Notes under the pieces: model-generated
What the model was told of the DNA's origin: nothing
The model's database searches: none
Seen by the model: the letters and a program-made list of their open reading frames with translations, nothing else
Translations under genes and position numbers: made by a program
Shown: one piece after another, positions 1 to 11,631 of the stretch
How positions within the stretch are numbered: the first letter of the stretch is position 1
Layout of the letters: every line of letters begins with the position of its first letter
From: Sympetrum striolatum
Lineage: Eukaryota > Arthropoda > Insecta > Odonata > Libellulidae
Assembly: GCA_947579665.1 (NCBI GenBank)
Contig: OX388348.1
Coordinates: 12,586,001-12,650,000 of the forward strand
Length of the DNA: 64,000 bases
Direction of reading: 5' to 3'

Positions 1-348
1 TGAATTAGAGGTACAAAATCTCCAAAAGCCGTATTTGTCGGCGTTCCTCCTCTTACTTCCCGGTAGTCGGATAAAGTAAGAAAGAAATGCTGCACTATTA
101 TTGTACCATTGTATTCAATAGCAATGCTACCGTCCCCATGGGTCGTAAAATACACAATTATATACATATACTAATAATGTACTTAACGCCGACAAAGACA
201 GCTTTAGGAGATTTTAAACTAATGTTTTGTTATGTTATTATGTACATTGTTATAACTTATTTCAATGAGAACTGATTCTTACTTATGTATCGTGTATTTC
301 TATACTTTTTCATGCACTTATATTTCATCTTTTAGTTATTACTATCGG
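1..348. other. AT-rich stretch, no gene seen
   Basis: The only reading frame of note is a short AT-rich one rich in I, Y and M that resembles no family I know. I see no splice-flanked exon, RNA gene or repeat here. Confidence 0.5.
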
Positions 349-580
349 TAAGTTTGCGCAGGTTTTTCACATCCCTCTTCTTCGTGGGTGTTTTCCTGCA
401 GTTGATATATTTTTTCGTAAGAATCTCTTGGTTTTTTTACATCCTCAATTCTTCTCATTTTCTTCTTACACTATTCTCTAATTTAATTATAATTCTATAA
501 CTAATGACGATGGGTTAGGTGAAAGAAGAGACTTTTAGTCTCAATCTCTCCCAAATAAAGACGATTATCATAATTATTAA
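349..580 (-). repeat. Dispersed repeat family R1, copy 1
   Basis: Read on the minus strand, this segment matches two other places in the window, 9743-9985 and 53396-53600, both on the plus strand. Shared landmarks, in order, are a block containing CGTCTTTATTTGGG, then GAGATTGAGAC, AACCCATCGTCATT, GATTCTTA followed by an A-run, and CTGCAGGAAAACACC. The last block is followed by a small hairpin, ACACCC pairing with GGGATGT across a purine-rich loop. No protein is encoded. Copies are diverged and their full boundaries are uncertain. The family could be a SINE, a MITE or the non-coding end of a larger element; I do not recognise it. Confidence 0.65.
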
Positions 581-699
581 AAACGTTTTCCCGGAAAATA
601 AGAAGAATTAATTTCGATTAAGAAACTCGTACGTCTCAACTGTAGATAAAGGCCGATGTAAGTCCATCTAACGAACTATCATCGATGATTATAGAACAA

Positions 700-975
700 C
701 ATAATTAGTATACACTTAATTCGGCGATTTTGGCCATAAATGGAACTCTCTGCAGGAGGGCACCGGTGAGAAGCCCACCCGCGTAACGTCGCGAGGCATT
801 ACCCCACAGTTACGACAATTAATGCGTGCCGCGGAAATTGTAATGGGAAGGAATTTCGTTGACAATGGAGGAACTAATTAATGCCGATCTCCAATTAACG
901 TTGGAGGGCACACACGCGCGGCGAAATTTCCCTCCGAGGAGCCGGTTATTTTCGGCAGGTCTTAGATCTTCCGGA
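700..975. promoter_or_regulatory. GC-richer island with homeodomain-type motifs, possible enhancer
   Basis: This island keeps many CpG dinucleotides and contains several TAAT-core sites in a GC-rich setting, including CAATTAATG, CTAATTAATG and CAATTAACG. That mixture is typical of developmental enhancers, but there is no direct evidence of function. No convincing ORF crosses it. The reading rests on motif density alone. Confidence 0.15.
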
Positions 976-2379
976 GGAGGGAAAGAGGTTAAGTCCTAGC
1001 TTGGGAAATGAAGAAAAGACAATAAATGATGGGGTGCTAGAGAGGGAGATAAAAGAGGAGGGGAGAGGCCCAGATATCTCTCTCTTCTGGCCATATCGAT
1101 CTTACAAAGGGGCCCAGCCAACCCCTTCCCCTCTCCTAATATCCATATTACTACCGGGATGGGGAGGATCCGAGAAGGGATGCAGGAAGGGAGAATAGAA
1201 CCGAGGGAAGAGGAGAGAGGGATAGACATATTTATACAAGGGAAAGGAAAATATAAAACAGGATAATGGCTTTGAAAATGAATCTCCACCGTGTGATGAT
1301 ACCGGAAAACCCGTGCCTTTGGAAGTATGAAATGAAAGAAAGGGAGATTAGGTTGGGGCGAGAAGAGGTGGGATGGGGAGAAGGCGTTGGGAGGGAAAAA
1401 TGGACAATCTTGGGTACTTTTCCGTTACAGTCGCCGCGCTAAGGATATGCAGGACACACATTAATATTTCCCTAAATTAAAACATTTCCCTTTAAGCTGG
1501 CAAACCTATGGTAAATCTTCAAAAAGTGGCGCTTAAAAAATAAAAAAATAGTTTAAATCCAGAATAAAAATAGTAGTTTATAAATATATATTTATAATAT
1601 ACCACAAATACATTTCTTGCATGATCAACATACGCATGTGCACACAAGTACTTATTCTTACTCACATAAAATAACCCACCACTGTATTTCAGAGAGCGCA
1701 CTTATTCTTTGGCATTGTAAGTCAGGAAGTATTACCATATATTCTATGGTGCACCTCAAATATAAGTGAATTAATTGAGGCATAAACCATAAAAAGTCGA
1801 CCTCTGGTTTTAAATAAGTACCTAAGTAGAATTCTTAACGATGAAAAAGTAACTGACCTTACTAAAGAACAAGGGCATTACGACAACTAGCACAACCGTA
1901 TTCTGAATACTTGTGAGACAAAAAAACATTTTACGTAATGAATATACCTTAAATTATTCATATAATATAAAATACTTCATACATCTAATCTTTTCAGTTT
2001 GTTGGATCTCAATTATGGAATTTATTTTCTGATGCGATGATCCTCTTCATTAATTTCATAAGTAACGCATTAATTAAAACGTAACGTAAATCGCATAATT
2101 TATTAATTAATCTTATTCCATTTAGTAATGTTTTTAATCCTTTTAAATTTTTTACCTTTTATCTTTAAATAATACTATTTTTTTCAAATAGACCATTAAC
2201 TATTATTGAATTTTGTTTAATATCATTCTGTATATTTTATACTACTTTCTACCAATTTCTATATTGCTAGGAAGAGCAGACATGTTTTGTGAACTACTTT
2301 CTTTGCTCTCAAGTGTCTCTACACAAAAAAATAATAATATTACCGAAGTTCATTCTCGATCCAGGTCGGGCTGAATAAG
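976..2379. other. No gene: purine-rich tract, then AT-rich sequence
   Basis: Positions 1000-1420 are strongly purine-rich on the plus strand (runs of GAGG and GGGA), giving overlapping chance frames on both strands. From about 1450 the sequence turns AT-rich with abundant stops. I see no domain, tRNA fold or repeat belonging to the families described elsewhere in the window. Confidence 0.45.
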
Positions 2380-2900
2380 GTTTTCTGATTGTTTTCTAGG
2401 ACAGCTCAACGGTGAATATGCTACAAAAGTCGTCTTTCAGCGACTATAACATTCCAAGAGTCATTATTGCCCGGGCACGACTTTGGTTAAGAGAAAACAC
2501 GACCCTTTTCCAGTGACTAACTACGATGGCACGTTCTGCGAAGACTTTTGTGAAGGGATTATCGATTCGCCGTCACTGTGACCCTACTGACCGAAAAATC
2601 ACGAAGTCGCAACTGAGACCGTTTCACAAAAGGGAGCTCGTGACACGAAACATATCGATTCGGGGATCGTTAGAGACGTGACATTTTCAAGTAGCATTCT
2701 TTAACGTCAGCATCGCTTCGATGGACCGATTCTGCAAAGGTGCACGCGTGTGACGAGAGGGGAAAAACAAACGGTGCATTTCGGTGCAGATGAGCTTGTT
2801 TGTTGGAGGACTCCACTAAACAACGGTCGTTTAAATCACTGGGGACGATACCTGCCGTCCGTTTCGAACTGGCGCTGCTGTTGTCATCGGGAAATGCTTC
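2380..2900. other. GC-richer island without an open reading frame
   Basis: About 500 bases of balanced composition with frequent CpG sit between AT-rich flanks. All six frames contain stops at short spacing, so it is not a coding exon of useful length. It matches no other part of the window. It may be conserved non-coding DNA or an old transposon remnant; the sequence alone does not decide. Confidence 0.35.
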
Positions 2901-5259
2901 TATAGACTCAATTACCTATTAAACATACAAGGGCCCCATTTAGGAGGGTTTGCGTTGATATAAAAAAAATATTGCGATCGGATATCAACAACCTCAAGAG
3001 GTGAACTTTAAGTACATAAAAAAAACTTTAAACGTATTTTATTAAGGAAGCTGGATGGAATACTCTAACTAAAAATTTCATTAATAAGCATCCCTTGTAA
3101 ACTAGTCATGTCCATCAAAGTTGAATGTAGTACTTATACAAATAACAAGAATTTAAGGAACATTAATATGACTTCATATAATCAATCTACTAAATATGTA
3201 CACGTGAACATCTGAATAATGAACCCAATTTAAATAAAATATCATTTAATTATTTTATTTATACTTCTTTACCTAACTATCAACATATAATGTAACTGAT
3301 TACCAAAAATTTTAAGAGCATTAACATTTTAATACGACTTTAAATAATCATTCTGTTTAATTATGCGTCTACCACGCACACCGCAAATTAGAATAATGAG
3401 AGAGAATTCCTTCAAAAAAAGATGAACCTTTAAAAAAGACAAATAGGTCTATCACATAATAGTAAGTAATCTAGTTTTTTTTTCTAAATTAGTTGCAAAG
3501 AAGATCTAATATATTTATGTATCTTTCCCCGAATCCTGAAATAAACCAAAATATTATGGTTCTCCATTTAAGAAGATGAAATAAATCTAACTTGAGGGCA
3601 AAAGAATTCACTTAGCGGCTGTTGAAGTTTATTTTAGACGAAATTTGGATGTATTTTCTTGTAAAGAAGTTTAGAAAGCCACTTCAACTTTAGCGGTACA
3701 GAGAACTGTTAATTGCTGCGTAAGATAACATGGCTGTCTGACTAAGTATCTTAGCGTGGAGAAACTTTATTACAATTAAGTACATGAGAAAACATCTTCC
3801 TGAATATGCTCCTGGTCTCTACCACCTGACTAGTAGGTTAATTCAGAAGCGTGACTTGACTTCGTAACTAACGTTTTACGACCTTAAGTAAATGAATTAC
3901 TAATTTTTCATATGCATGATTTTTACCATATAGTACGTAAATGTCTCTACTTACTTCCCTTTCAATCAATTCTTGATAACGATCCACAACCGTAAATAGA
4001 ATTGCATGTTTTGCTTCGTTTAATCCTTAAATCTTACTTCCATCAATTCCCTTACATACTACCTTCTATTACTACCAATACCTGGTCGCCCAATAAATGT
4101 ATTTCTGTCCCGTATTCCGCCCTGCGAGGAAATATGATTACATCTAATCCACAAGAATTTAATTCATTCAGCAACTCATAGATCACCAACTGACCAATGG
4201 AGAACACTCTACTTTAATACCAATCCGACACCAGTAAAGCGCAAAATTACAATAACTCTCTTCCTCTGGTAATCCACCAAAAGTTTACCTTCCGACAACC
4301 AACTTAACCCGCGGACCCTCTTCAGGCGTCCGGGACCCCACGGGGAAAAGAACCGAATCCGGCGGAATGATAACAAAAAAATCCCCTTTCGTCTTGCGCC
4401 CACTTCCTTCCGCAAACTGCCTCCATTCGACTTTCCGCGAACAAATTCGGGGGCGCGCTCATACGGCAAACATGTAATCAAACCGAGGCTCTCCAAAACA
4501 CACAAAGAGATTGCGGCGGAAATTGGAGTCGAGGGAGAGGTGAGGAAGACGGAATGATGACTAAAAAGAGGTTGGGCAAACATCGATCCTTCCGTCGCAC
4601 TTCGGGAGTTTTTAGCGCTTTCGAGAACGGCCGGAATTGGATTGAAAAAATCGGCGCCTGATTGAGAGAAAGGGGAAAAAAGACTAATTAAAATTAGTGC
4701 GGAGGATTCGCCGGTCGTTAAGCTGTTTTCGGTCCTTATTTATTTCGCCAGAAACAGTGTTGGAGAGGGATTGGAAAATGATTAAGCTATTCCTCTTGAA
4801 GGGAGGTCAACAAACAACCGGTGTTTGGTCGGTTGTGAACAACAAAAAAGGATGGGAGATTTTATAAGATTAATATGAAAAGAAATGTGGAATTTAATAG
4901 ATTTCCATGCCGTGAATTTACTAGCCTGGAAAGTATTTTCCAGGATTTAAAAAGTACTTCGTACGAATTGGTTGGCCTAAAGCGGTATTATAATTGGATT
5001 ATAACCAGAGAAAAAATTATCTTTTTCTTCATATAACAGCATATATAGAACATATCTCAATTATAGTAGCCATTTCCTTCGAATATTATATTCAATATAC
5101 ACGATAAAAATTTAAAAAACAATTGTTTTATTCTAATTATTTTCAATAGTGTTAGCTTACTCAGATATGAACTTTATTAAATTAGAGAAGAATAACAATA
5201 ACGAATAATTAGAATTAGAACATTAAAAATCAGAGTTTGCTAAGAGTGAATATTTTTAG
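2901..5259. other. No gene seen; includes a GC-richer island near 4250-4760
   Basis: Mostly AT-rich sequence with dense stops. The island at 4250-4760 carries a 124-codon minus-strand frame without recognisable motifs; frames of that length are expected by chance where GC rises. The stretch just after 4680 has a TAATTA-type site, ACTAATTAAAATTAGT, close to a palindrome. Nothing else stands out. Confidence 0.4.
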
Positions 5260-5730
5260 GGCGTAGATTTTGGTAGGGGAATATTTGTTATTTAAGAACT
5301 TTGTACAGGCTAATTCTTGAAAATATATTAACGAAGAAAGAAGAATTTCAGGATTCAATATACCTGTAATATTATTATTTAGTTTACGAGATAAAAATAC
5401 ATTTTAGCCCAAATTTTAATATGTTCTCTCGGATGATTTTTCGAGTTATTTCATCTACTTTTCTGATCTCCGGTCGTTAGTAGAGTTTCTCAACGGGGTA
5501 AATTTTAATAAGAAAATTTAGGCCTAAGAATACTTGTAATTTTAAGAAATCATTGCAGGCTAATTCTTAAAAATATGTTATTAAAGAAAAAAATCATCCC
5601 AGCTGGTTTTAATATATTTGTAAAATAAGAATATAATATATAAGATAAAATCGCATAGAGTGCTTAATTTTAATACCTTTTATCTCGTATACTTATGGAG
5701 TTATTTCAGCTAATTTAAGTTTGGTGCGAG
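5260..5730. repeat. Diverged tandem duplication, about 240-bp period
   Basis: Two adjacent units, about 5260-5480 and 5497-5730, align end to end. Shared anchors include TTTAAGAA, then GCAGGCTAATTCTT followed by AAAATAT and TTA, and near the end GGA, GTTATTTCA and CTA in the same order. Small insertions and deletions shift the spacing. No ORF is shared. This looks like an old local duplication, not a satellite, because only two units exist. Confidence 0.6.
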
Positions 5731-7695
5731 GCCTCTAAAAATACTATGTTAATGGCTCCACATCTAGTTACATCGTAGGCACCAGCTGAAGAATCTTCTG
5801 CACTCTTGGGATACATATGCGAAGACATTAAATAAAATTTGGACGCAACCGGATAGCGTTACATTTCCTCCTTAGAGAAAACTTCATAAACACCATCCAA
5901 ACAGTGCCATCTAGTTAATTTCACGCCCGAAAATCGCTGATAAGTTGCAGCTTCGCAAATAGGAAGGAAAATTGTCCTGACCTCGATATAAAACTCGGGC
6001 GCCGCTTACACATCGTAGCAAGACCATTACCATGTGCATCCCGGGAAAAATGGCGTAATGTCGGGATAGCCCGGTCTGTATCCAATTACGAAAATGGGTA
6101 TGCGGCGTTGTTTAAACGCGTACTTTGTCTCCACGTCTGTTTACTTCAATTAGAACTTAAAACATGGAGTGCAAACTGAATTGCTTTATGGGCGAGCGTC
6201 GTTTTCGTCCAAGGCCTTAAGTGATGCAAGATGAACCTCCAATGGGCAGATTTTCAACGGAGCGGGGTAATGGTGTTTGGCGTATAACCACGATCGTTTT
6301 CTCAGCAGTGTGAACGTGAACGGGGATTTGGTGAGGTTACTTAGCCTCCCCTGCATGCATAAGGTCGCTTACGTAAGAACCGGAGGGACGGGTGGGCGAT
6401 TGGGAATCTAGGGTGGAGAATCGGAGTGAAATAAGGGGCATTTTATTGCGTCGGATTATAGGAAATAAATGTTTTAGGTAGTGATAATTCATTTTTTTGA
6501 TTAAATTGCATCAAACGTATATACTCTTAAAAAAGGCTTGGAGAAAAACACTACAATGCAGATGTGTAAATAAAAACCTAGCAACATAAATAACATCGCG
6601 GAAATGTCAATAACAACATAGTTAACGTCTGAATGTTAAATAAATATTGTCAAGCGTCAATAGGTGGATTTTCATATTAAAAACTTTTAATGATGAAGTC
6701 AAAAGATATAAATTTACAAATTCAACAAATAATAATTGTGGAATAATATTTACATTAATATTTGTGGAATTAGTTCAAGTTATACCTTATGATTTTGCCA
6801 TGAGTTTTTTAGCCTGAAAATCATGTTATCACAATACACACTCGATTATTACTATCATTAACCGAATAGATTGGAAAATAGGACTTCCTAATCGCAATTT
6901 CGTCCAATAAAGACATGTGTACGTATGTGAATTGAGATCAAAGATAATGATTAATTAAGAGAAGAAATAGAAGTGAGGCTACGGAAAGAGAAATCAAACA
7001 TCAGTACTGTAATTAAACAAAAATGATAAAAAAATAAATCATGAATAGAAAAAAATCGAAGGAAATATCGTTTAAAACGTTGGAAAATCATCTGAAACAT
7101 TTAATCGTAGCCCAAATGATCCAAAAGACGATTCCTGTGTTTTTTTCTGAGCATCAAGAAACTAAATATAGAAGGGCGTTTGGTGAATTATAAAGCCTTA
7201 AAATTCATGACTAGATAAGGAAAGAATCCGACCTTAAAATGAACAGGTAATTAAGATGATACTATACGGAATCATTACGAAATAAAATCTTTTAGGATTA
7301 CGTATTAGAAATATCCAGTCCCTGTAAATGTAAAAGAGGAAAACTTGGCTAAAAGTTAATTTTTTACATTTAAAAAATAAAATTTAAAATTAGCTTATCT
7401 CTAAAGATTATGAATGAGTAACTCAATAATAGGGATAAATATTTTAAAGGGTAATCTCTAGTTGATTATTATAGCAGAATTAGTCATAAATAGCAATCAA
7501 GTCTCCAATCAGGAAATTAGAGACTAAAAACGATATCTTACGTCTTACCCAAAAACTTAATTGTATTTTATCTAATGCAACAACATCTGAATATTGCAAA
7601 GCAATGTTAGCACGAATCCTGAAAAATTACAGTCTGGTATCAGCTGAAACCACGGACCTAATGAGGTGGAATTCTTCAGTCAACTGATGGACTGT
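5731..7695. other. No gene seen
   Basis: Positions 5750-6420 are GC-richer and CpG-containing without an ORF of note. From about 6480 to 7690 the sequence is very AT-rich with many stops in all frames. I see no repeat partner in this window and no RNA fold. Confidence 0.45.
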
Positions 7696-7974
7696 TTAAG
7701 TGCCCCTAACATTTTCGTCTACACAATTGAAATGTCCACAATCGGAATAGACAGCGAAGACATCACTACAGGCGAACGGGCGAATGATCGTGACGTAACC
7801 GGACATCCAAAATTCAAACCCTAAACTGCCTATCAGAGACACACCGGTGTAACGCTGATCCCGTTCACCGCGGAACCTTTGCAAAGATAAAGTAACGATG
7901 AATAGAACAGACGCCCAATAATGCTGCAGCATGATAAATACGTAGAAATTGAACAACGATTTAATTTGTAGCAA
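7696..7974 (-). other. Unassigned ORF, possible small secreted-type peptide
   Basis: This 92-codon frame is unusual for the AT-rich surroundings. From an internal Met (MLQHYWASVLFIVTLSL) it begins like a signal peptide, with a hydrophobic stretch followed by basic residues (RFRGERDQR). It ends with three cysteines in the order CSDVFAVYSDCGHFNC. The spacing loosely recalls part of a chitin-binding type 2 (peritrophin-A) domain, but the remaining cysteines are absent. There is no clear splice context, and the frame stops soon after. A chance ORF is the leading alternative. Confidence 0.12.
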
Positions 7975-8724
7975 AAAAATATACTGAAGAGTTTCTATAG
8001 CTGAAAATATTCATGGGTCATCAATACAAAAACTTTCTACACTTTGAAATGTCTTTTTGTCTCTTACAAATAACGCGAAAATCTAAACAGCAACGAAGCA
8101 ATGTCAAAACAGAAAGTTAAAAAAAAATTCATCGTCTGGAATCCCGAAGACCGCTGTGGTGGAATTTCCAGGCTAAAACTAACAGTACAAAGACGTGATA
8201 ATCACTATTTTACCGCCAGCCTCCATTACCGCCAGCTTAAACGTAACATGGACAATGTCATTGCTTAACATAAGCGGAAACAGTAAATGCGTAGCTAGCC
8301 GGCGTTTGTTAAGCCCTAGTTTTTTACAGACAGAAGCGTTAGCAACACTATTTATCCTGATTAATAAAGCAGTACTATCGTACAACATGGAACGTTTTCT
8401 TTAATTGAAGAGAGTTGAACATTAAAAAAACTATTTATACATTCACAGTAGGATTGCAGTAAATTAATAGTTATCTGATATAGAGTTCATGTGATGATGA
8501 ATGGATTTCATTTGTCATTTCGTACAGGATAGAGAAAATGTACCTTACATTTCTTTTTGTCACAGTCTTGATCATGGCTGCGATGCAACGAAAGCTACTG
8601 AGGCATTAGTGGATAATTGTACTGATCAAGTTTTCTCCTTATGGACAGACAAGAAACGTGTTACTCATAGAGTCATTGTGTTTCACTTGCGTTGACATGA
8701 TTCTCTTCCAGCATTCCGGCTCGT
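7975..8724. other. No supported gene; short chance frames on both strands
   Basis: Frames of 60-70 codons overlap on opposite strands at 8180-8400, and one of 64 codons lies on the plus strand at 8501-8695. None has a recognisable domain. The plus-strand one ends just before an R2 repeat copy. Confidence 0.4.
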
Positions 8725-8870
8725 TCAAGAAAGCAATGGCAAACTGCCTCACTCCTCATCCTGCCGAGTAAACCTCATTCCTCTGTCCGCTCTCATTAGC
8801 TTATGTCAGGCGGAGTGAGGCACCAACCGGCCTTCGGGCTGAATACTTAACAGAAAGATCTCATATTGCA
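8725..8870 (+). repeat. Dispersed repeat family R2, copy 1
   Basis: This element shares an ordered set of blocks with 19308-19440 (plus) and 57285-57420 (minus). The first is GAAAGCAATG, then a short variable link, then CCTCACTCCTCAT, then GCC and AGTAA. In the two plus-strand copies the end is CCTTC, GGGCTGAA or AGGCTGAA, and an ACAG block. No ORF is present. The layout suggests the 3' tail of a non-LTR element or a SINE body, but I cannot name the family. Confidence 0.6.
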
Positions 8871-9742
8871 AAATTGAGTTCAAATTCCTCGGCGTACGTC
8901 GACAAAACCGAATCCCATTACGAGCCTAGAACAAAACGCGTTAGAAAATCGTAAGGATCGGCCATTTTCTAAATTAATTGAGACGCACGGTCTAATTTTC
9001 TATTCCCGAATAAGGCAATTATGAATCGCGTAATTTCCCACCGGTGGGATGGGAAAATAAAGGGCCTCTGATTATTCCGAAAATTTCCTGGAATTTCCTC
9101 CAGGAGGCAGATATTTCGAGGGTTTTCCTCATCAAACTCGTATAAAATTTTCATCCAATTAGTTTACATTAGATGGGAAGCAAAACTACGGAGGAAAATA
9201 TTTTTCGTACAGCTTCCTTCCGGTCTCGAGGCATTAACTTCGGGTACCATCCTGAAAAAATAAATCGAGGATCGGCGCAAAATGGCTTGGAAAGTATTTC
9301 TAAGCCTCGATTTCTTTTCGCCCAGCTTTTAAGTAATAATAATAATAATAATAATAATAAAGGGCTTAATTTAGGGAGAGTTTGAGACTATATAGACTAC
9401 AAATCGCTAGATTTAATAATATTAGTTTTTTTTACACTGAACTGAATATTTTTTATCATTCATTACGGACAGAGCCCTGTCACAAAGATTTCACACTAAA
9501 TTAAATAATTTATCGAATCAGAATATTATAATACTGAAAGACGTTAGCTGTTTGTACACTATTTTTTTCAAAATTAATTGATATACGATTACATATTTCA
9601 ATATGGTAAAACCTGGACAATCTACTGTTTGAATGATATTTTTTTGGTCCTGCTAAGCAAAAGATTGCTTTTCAGCAGGTTCCTAATAAGTATTTAATTG
9701 CGAAGTTATAAAAGATAACACCGTTAACCTGTATGTTAAGAA
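8871..9742. other. No gene; GC-richer then AT-rich, with an (AAT)n run
   Basis: The part before 9330 is moderately GC-rich with a chance plus-strand ORF that runs into the microsatellite. After it the sequence is AT-rich with no feature. Confidence 0.4.
9334..9361. repeat. (TAA)n microsatellite
   Basis: Nine uninterrupted TAA trinucleotides are visible, flanked by non-repetitive DNA. Uninterrupted runs like this are normally length-variable between individuals. Confidence 0.95.
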
Positions 9743-9985
9743 AGAACACAGTATAATAATCTGAATAATAAAGAACTTTCTTCAGAACGAGATATAGACA
9801 ATAAAGTCTCTTCTTACATCTAACTCTTCGTCATTTAAATTTAAATAAAAAGATAGCTTGAGAAAAGTTCACAGAAGTAGACTACATTGTGAATTTAAAA
9901 AACCTAATCTAAGAACTTAGGAAAAATTTTCCACTGCAGGAAAACACCCTCAAGAAGGGGGTGTGAAAAACTAGCGAAACCTTCG
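9743..9985 (+). repeat. Dispersed repeat family R1, copy 2
   Basis: This copy matches copy 1 (349-580, opposite strand) across most of its length, including AAAGTCTCTTCTT, the CGTCATT block, and CACTGCAGGAAAACACC near its end. The terminal hairpin is cleaner here: ACACCC pairs with GGGTGT around a 9-base loop. Copy 3 lacks this final block. It encodes nothing. Confidence 0.65.
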
Positions 9986-10081
9986 GAAAGGAAAACTAAA
10001 TTTAATGATGATACGGTTCTCATGTCCGAAAAACTGATTTACCGCTAGATACTTATCTACTACGCGGCATAGTGTAGATCT

Positions 10082-10163
10082 AATACAGGATAACTAATTC
10101 TGTAGCATAATGAATTACAGATAATACACGTGCAGTTCAAGCATGATGAAGTTAACAAATAAT
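10082..10163 (+). repeat. Direct repeat pair, left copy
   Basis: The last 32 bases (10131-10162) are identical to 11021-11052; they begin TGCAGTTCAAGCATGATGAA and continue to AACAAATAA. Upstream, about 50 more bases align with gaps (CAGGA, TAACT or TTAACACT, AGCATAA). The two copies lie about 890 bp apart. A much higher identity at one end than the other suggests either gene conversion or a recently copied segment. Confidence 0.75.
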
Positions 10164-10975
10164 TGATGTAAAAGACAATATGACAAACCAAAAATAAAAA
10201 GAAAAAATAGTTATACATTTAAATGTAAGTAAAAAATAGACTGATAAACATACTGGTAAATAAACAATTAAAAACTATCTAAACACTTAAGACGAAAGGA
10301 AGAAAATATTAAACAAAATAATAAACTATACATGATAAAATACAATTTAAAATACACTCACACAGTACAGTACATTAAAGTACTGAGATCGCAAAGATAC
10401 ACATCGACTTTCCGACGCGCCTCCTACTTTTGGGGAGAGGAAATAAATTCGGGAATGTAAATGCGCGGAATTAAACTGGAAAAAAGCCGATGCAATAAGA
10501 CTCGCCCGGAATAACCCCCGAATTGACTCCCATCAAATTTTCTATCGCGGCGTCGATGCGTTTTTTTTTCTTTCACGAAAATTGAGTCGGCGTATTGGGA
10601 AAACATCTCGGCCGGTTTCGAGCAAACTCGATCAAATCATAGCCAATCAACGGAATAGGCGATGCGGCTAGCGACGTCGCATGTTTACTCTGCTGCCATC
10701 TATCAAAATTGTCGAAAGTGGCGAAGAAAGTTGACGGGATGTAATTGCTATCTTTGGATGTGGCGAGGAAATTGCACGGACGCCTACGAATCAAAAATCA
10801 AAGTTTCCAATCACTGCTCTTTTGTGATGGAATCCGTACGTAGTGTTTGCATGCGTGATACATGCATTACGACAAGGACTTTTATAAGTACTTCTATATT
10901 AACTTATACGATTATTATTCTAGAAAACTGTTTTACCGTTAAATAAATATCCTCTAGGTAGCTAAGAGGAGATCA
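10164..10975. other. No gene seen; island near 10400-10850
   Basis: The first 240 bases are extremely A-rich. The island that follows holds overlapping frames on both strands (10424-10606 minus, 10573-10794 minus, 10662-10946 plus) with no domain. Overlap on opposite strands argues for chance ORFs. Confidence 0.4.
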
Positions 10976-11053
10976 CCCACAGGACAATTAACACTGAAGC
11001 ATAAAGAGCTACAATGCGCATGCAGTTCAAGCATGATGAAGTTAACAAATAAA
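10976..11053 (+). repeat. Direct repeat pair, right copy
   Basis: Partner of 10082-10163; see there. The identical 32-base block occupies 11021-11052. The sequence after it (GTGAAATAGTTATACAT) again resembles material about 40 bases downstream of the left copy, so the repeated unit may be longer than marked and internally rearranged. Confidence 0.75.
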
Positions 11054-11410
11054 TCACACAAATGTGAAATAGTTATACATAAATAATGCGATATTAAGAA
11101 TGTGAGACAGAGATGTGCTCTCTATCTGTTTGAAAGATGTTTTTAAAGTGAAATCATTTTTTGCGTCTTGACATCGAACACCAGACGAAAACAAAATCAT
11201 CCGGTAAAAACAATTGAGCGTCACGCATCACTGCGAAAACCATTCAGAAAATAATCAGCCCAACAAGGTTAGACTGAACAACAAAGATTGAACAATAGGC
11301 CATTCTTAACAAAATCCCGGAATATGAAGATTGACATACATCTGCTAGAAAGAAAATGTAATGACGTATATATCTTATATCTTAAACTCTTGACATTACC
11401 TTTACAAGTA

Positions 11411-11505
11411 ACCTAGGTAGCGCAATTGCCTTTACGAAGGCAATTCCGGGTTCGATTCCCGCTGCGAGCCTAAATTTGCGAAATGACCTCAGAGTTGTGA
11501 AAACG
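11411..11505 (+). mobile_element. tRNA-derived SINE, 5'-truncated (family S)
   Basis: A degenerate box A region (TAGCGCAATTGCC) is followed by a good pol III box B, GGGTTCGATTCCC, and a tRNA-like 3' arm ending GCGAGCC. The tail GCGAAATGACCT matches the better copy at 42677-42808 on the other strand. It is not a functional tRNA: the acceptor stem and anticodon arm do not fold into a cloverleaf. The 5' end of the element seems to be missing. Confidence 0.7.
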
Positions 11506-11561
11506 TATTTTGAAAATACCGCTAATACACTGTAATCAGATATCCTATCACTTTTTTCTTA

Positions 11562-11631
11562 AGTGCTAAGGTGACTTTGAGCAACTGGCCAAGCAATTGG
11601 GAGACACGGGTTCGAGTCCCATCAGGGAACC
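11562..11631 (+). mobile_element. tRNA-like SINE head
   Basis: AAGGT at the start can pair with ACCTT at the end as an acceptor-like stem. Box A is degenerate (TGAGCAACTGGCC), while box B is good (GGGTTCGAGTCCC). It lies about 60 bases after the SINE at 11411-11505 but has a different body, so it belongs to another tRNA-derived family or subfamily. A genuine tRNA gene is unlikely because no regular D and anticodon arms form. Confidence 0.55.

Noticed and set aside
11562..11631. Functional tRNA gene
   Set aside because: Good box B and a five-pair acceptor-like stem, but no regular D or anticodon arm; a SINE head fits better.
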